NCBI GenBank assembly: GCA_003971905.1
Contig: RSEE01000012.1
Span: forward strand, 62,001 to 126,000
Reading direction: 5' to 3'
Length of the DNA stretch: 64,000 bases
DNA from: Moniliella sp. 'wahieum'
Taxonomy: Eukaryota > Basidiomycota > Moniliellomycetes > Moniliellales > Moniliellaceae
Part shown: positions 60,489 to 64,000 of the stretch, in pieces
Position numbering within the stretch: the first letter of the stretch is position 1
Layout: every line of letters begins with the position of its first letter
The notes under the pieces: generated by a model
Databases searched by the model: none
What the model was told of the DNA's origin: nothing
What the model saw: only the letters and a program-made list of their open reading frames with translations
Made by a program: the position numbers and the translations under genes

Positions 60489-62530
60489 ATGTCGTCCCTC
60501 GAGGCCTCTGCCCGCGCCTGGCTCGCCGCCGACTTTGACCCCGCCACCAAGGCTCAGCTCCAACGCATCCTCGATACCGGCGACAGCAGGCACTCCACCA
60601 AGGCTTTTGCGAACGCATGGCCTTTGGCACCGCCGGCCTCCGTGGCCTTATGGGCGTCGGACCCGCCAACATGAACGTACGTCCCTTCTTCTCTTCTTGC
60701 CTCTTCCCTTGTTCTCCAACGCCACTGACATGGACACGCTTCCTGCTGCAGCGCCTTGTCATCCGCCAAACGTCGGCCGGGCTGGCGGATTATCTGTTGG
60801 AGGCCAATGCGGCCAATGCCAGGCCAAGGGAGTGGTCATCGCATACGATGGCCGGCACATGTCCAAAGAGTGTACGTCCCCCTACCCTTACCATGTGGCA
60901 TAGAATGCACGCTAACCCCCCCCCCCCCCTCCCCCTTGCAAAGTTGCCGAGGACACAGGGGTGTCTTGGCGGCGCGCGGGGTCAAGGCTGCTGTACGACA
61001 CGTTGCACCCGACACCTCTCGGCGCGTTTGCGGTCAAGTATCTTGGTGCGGCAGCCGGAGTGGGGTGACGGCGTCCCAACCCGCCGCAGTACAATGGATA
61101 CAAAGTGTACTGGCAAGGCGGCAATCAGATCAATGCTCCCGTCGATGGCTTGATTGCTGGTGCGATTGCGCACGTCGCAGCAACGAGCCATCGCCAAGTG
61201 CTGTCCCTGGACGAGGCCAGGCGGCGGAAAGTTGCACTACCTCTCGAAGGAGATGTTTGATGCCTACCTCACTCAATCTTTGAGACCGTCGCCCACCCCA
61301 CGGGACCAGGGAAGGAGACCTCAAGATTGCCTACACACCCTTGCATGGTGTTGGCGCCCCTTTGCCGAGACCATCTTTCAGCGCGCTGGATTTCCCCATT
61401 GTATACGGTCCCTGAGAGAGGGAACCGATGGTGACTCCCCACCGTCAACTTCCCCAGTACGTCCACCCTTCCCCCTCCTTACCTGCGGCATACTGTGAAC
61501 GCTTTGACCCGCCTCAGACCCGGAGGAGAAAGGTGCGATGGATGGTGATTGCGCTGGCGGATGCCCAGGGGGCACAGCTGGCAGCGGCCAACGACCCCGA
61601 TGCCGATCGGATGAGTTGCTGTGCACGCCAGAAGGTGGAAAGATGGTACATTGACGGGCGACCAGGTGGGTGCGTTGCTTGGGTACCATATCCTTTCCAC
61701 CGCGCCCCAGGTAGTTGGGCACTGAACACGGTCGTCTCTTCGCGCTCTTGGCGCGCATCGCTCGGACTGGGGGCGCCAGTACCAGGAAACCTTGACGGGA
61801 TTCAAGTGGCTTGGTGCGGTGGCTAAGGACATTCAAGATCGTGGTGAACATTTGCTTTGCGTATGAAGAGGTACGTCCCCCTCTCCCCTCTTCCCTCTTC
61901 CTCTTTCCTCCTCTCCACTCCCCTCTCCTCTTCCCTTCTCCCTCTGATAGATGGCACGAAGGTTGTACTGACACGGAACAGGCGCTGGGCTACATGGTGA
62001 GTCCCATGGTATGGGACAAGGACGGTCTGTCGGCGATTGTGGCTCTGGCAGAGTTGCAGCCAAGTTGGACGGAGGGAGGCAAGACGTTGTGGGATCAGCT
62101 GGAGAGCTTGCACCGTCGTTTGGCGTGAGCATTACCTTGCCTCGCACATTCATTTGGCACCGGGTAGTTAAAGGCGGGGATCTGATGGTCAAGCTGCGCA
62201 AGGAACTGCCCACCAACGTCGGTGGCCACCCTGTGTCCTCATCTCCGACTACTAACAACCCAAGCAATCCTACCGACCGCACACCATTCCCAAAAAACGA
62301 TGTGTTGCGCTTCTACTTTGCCGATGCCACTTACCCCGCTAACTACCGCGTCCAAAGAGGAGATGCACTCAACGCACCCCGCATCATCATCCGTCCTCGG
62401 GAACCGAACCCAAGGTCAAAATCTACACGGAGAAGATCGACCAACTGTTGCCTGGCGAGAGCTACGACGAGGCTGTGGCGCGCGTCACCAAGGACTTGCA
62501 AGGTTGGTCGATGCTTTCTTTACGTTTGCT
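60489..62530 (+). CDS. Phosphoglucomutase-2/phosphopentomutase type
   Basis: It interconverts ribose-1-P and ribose-5-P (and hexose phosphates) in the cytosol. Exon 1 starts MSSLEASARAWLAADFDPAT and contains MAFGTAGLRGLMGVGPANMN. Introns are visible at 60677-60751, 60872-60943, 61457-61517 and 61871-61981, all starting GTACGT. Exons read RLVIRQTSAGLADYLLEANA, KGVVIAYDGRHMSKE, FAEDTAGVLAARGVKAA, the phosphoserine loop VTAS-NPPQYNGYKVYWQGG, ANDPDADRM (metal-binding), and GYMVSPMVWDKDGLSAIVAL. The C-terminal phosphate-binding part is PSGTEPKVKIYTEKIDQLL-like, followed by ESYDEAVARVTKDLQ. One C is missing in the TASHNP loop at about 61075 and other breaks occur. The last exon after about 62505 is not resolved. 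Confidence 0.9.
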
Positions 62531-63103
62531 ACGAGCTGTGAAACGGAACGAGGCGCGGGATGCGGGATGCGGGATGCGGGACCCCCTCCCCCAACTCCTC
62601 CTTCCCCCTCGCCAAGGCGGACCGAGGAAATGCATGTCCGGTCGTCGGTTCCTCGGGGATCTAGAGGTGCCTGTGTCCACGCGTCCCCGAACCGTGTCGG
62701 TTCCGGTTCCTGCCCCCTTGGGAGAAGGACAAAAAAAAGCATGAAAAGATGGAAAATTGTCGAGTAGCCGTCCCTGGTCATGATCACGATGATCATGATG
62801 ACCATGATGTCGTTGTGACATGTGATGCACGTAGAGGTAAACGTGGGCACCTTGTCTCTGTTTCGGGCGAGGATCAGACTATACTTATGAGGATCTCGAT
62901 GATCGGAGATGAATGGATAGACAATAGGTTTGTGCCGACGGAAGGGCCATCAATGTGGGAGCTAGTGCGACGAGCAAGGAGGGTCGATGATTGAAGGTTG
63001 AAGTGTGCATGGATGAGGAGACGGGAGAACGGAGGGGAAGAGGGACGGGGGGACAGGGGGAGGGGAGGGGAAGAAAGCTGCTATAGTACCCCGGCCAGCA
63101 GCC
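62531..63103. other. Convergent intergenic region
   Basis: It contains GCGGGATGCGGGATGCGGGA (62557-62580) and CATGATCACGATGATCATGATGACCATGATG (62778-62808). A plus-strand frame running to 62743 is probably read-through beyond the mutase. Confidence 0.45.
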
Positions 63104-63951
63104 TCACAGGGCCGAGCGAGCACTGCGTTTGGCCGCCTTGTTCTCGCCCCTGCGTACTTTTTGCTCCTTGGTACGCTTCTTGTGCGCCTGGGCCAGACGG
63201 TGCACCTTGACCAACTTTTCGTCGTCCGTGTGCGATGGCAAGCCTGCCCTGGCCACCTGGAGCAGATGCGCCTGGATACGCGCAAGTGCCACACGCAAAT
63301 TCGCATGCTGCGACCGACTGTCTTGCGCATCAAAGTTAATGCTATGAGACGACGACAACGTAGTGCGCACCGCTCCGCAGCACAAGTGCCTTGACCACCG
63401 TCGCGGGCAGCCATGCAGGGGGACGCACAAGCCGAGCCAAGGTGGAACTGGGGAGAGCGTTGCTGCTCGCTGTGTCTCCAGAGCACGACGCGCATCAGGC
63501 GAAAGTGACGCGCAGTGGATAACGGAAGGACTACCTGCGCCTTGGACCGGGTCTTGTTGACGTGCTGCCCACCAGGACCGGAGGAGTACACGTACCCGAC
63601 GCGGATGCCCTTGGTGGTCATCAGCGCCTGCGGCGCCCGGCGTGTCCCATTCCTCCGCCTCCAACGACGCGAGGAAATCACGGCGCTGGGCCAGGTCGGG
63701 CGGACGCTCCCACGGCCATCCTTGCTGGTGCGACAGGCGCGAGGCCTGGTCGCGCTGGGCCACGGCCACGCTGGGCTCGGCGCGCGGCTTGGGCTTGGTG
63801 CAAGGCCGCGTGGTGTGGAGCGTGCGCGTGCGGAAGGACGCACCTGCTGCGCCGCGCGGCACACAGCCACACACACGTGCACACGGCCAGGACGCCACGA
63901 CGCTCGGCCCCAAGCGCACGGCGGCGGGCGGAGGAGCGTGGAGACGCACAT
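63104..63951 (-). CDS. Mitochondrial GGQ release-factor-like protein (Rso55/ICT1 type)
   Basis: This family rescues stalled mitochondrial ribosomes by peptidyl-tRNA hydrolysis. From ATG 63951 the start MCVSTLLRPPPCAWGRASWR is basic and free of acids. A further frame reads RTRTLHTTRPCTKPK, then LAQRRDFLASLEAEEWDTPG. The catalytic loop is GIRVGYVYSSGPGGQHVNKT with RSKAQVVLPLSTAR (about 63500-63620). A shifted region follows, then NLRVALARIQAHLLQVA, LVKVHRLAQAHKKRTKEQKV and a Lys/Arg-rich tail ending at TGA 63104-63106, which is the ribosome-binding tail typical of the family. Length is about 270 codons. One or two breaks, or a short intron around 63340-63530, are needed to join the parts. Confidence 0.85.
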
Positions 63952-64000
63952 CGCCGACGAGCTGGCTGCGGCACACGCGAGCGGCCGTCCAGGAAGGCCG

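Overview
The window looks like nuclear DNA of a GC-rich filamentous or yeast-like fungus. Gene density is moderate, introns are short (about 60-190 bases) with GTACGT/GTAAGT/GTGAGT donors, and many proteins carry long Pro/Ser/Gln/His-rich tails. An NDR kinase of the Cbk1/Orb6 type, a UDP-glucuronate decarboxylase (common in basidiomycetes), a peroxisomal Lon protease, an S28 peptidase and a DHA2 drug:H+ antiporter fit a basidiomycete best. The phylum is an inference and no species can be named.

Layout, left to right: the end of an unrecognised gene (1-769); a protein tyrosine phosphatase (minus) divergent from a mitochondrial PPR-type gene (about 2.0-6.8 kb); a gene-poor AT-richer stretch; an aldo-keto reductase (10-11.2 kb); two LTR relics around an unrecognised membrane-protein gene (12.3-16.9 kb); a SWI3/SMARCC chromatin-remodelling subunit divergent from prohibitin 1 (17.2-20.7 kb); a peroxisomal Lon protease (21.3-24.6 kb); condensin SMC4 divergent from a probable mitochondrial Sls1-like gene (25.4-33.2 kb); a disordered hypothetical gene; an NDR kinase (36.7-38.7 kb); a repeat-rich island with three tandem arrays and a third LTR relic (39.5-45.2 kb); UDP-xylose synthase (45.3-47.4 kb); a repeat-speckled 4 kb spacer; two weak disordered hypothetical genes (51.5-54.6 kb); a secreted S28 serine peptidase and a DHA2 transporter (55-59.6 kb); a phosphopentomutase/phosphoglucomutase-2 (60.5-62.5 kb); and a mitochondrial GGQ release-factor-like protein (63.1-63.95 kb).

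Almost every conserved gene is interrupted by frame breaks. Where family motifs let the frame be followed, the break is nearly always one missing base, often inside a short homopolymer and sometimes inside an invariant catalytic motif (phosphatase P-loop, phosphoglucomutase TASHNP loop, SMC4 Walker B). So many independent, motif-preserving losses are better explained by uncorrected long-read deletion errors than by pseudogenes. Gene boundaries below are therefore given as spans, and exact exon frames should be treated as provisional.

The genes are mostly unrelated housekeeping functions rather than a pathway or cluster. The best candidates for something new lie in the non-coding parts: an LTR lineage whose terminal hairpin is kept while its sequence changes, two degenerate minisatellite arrays, a recurrent intergenic word (TCACTAGTCA), and a poly-glutamine insertion inside the catalytic domain of UDP-xylose synthase.
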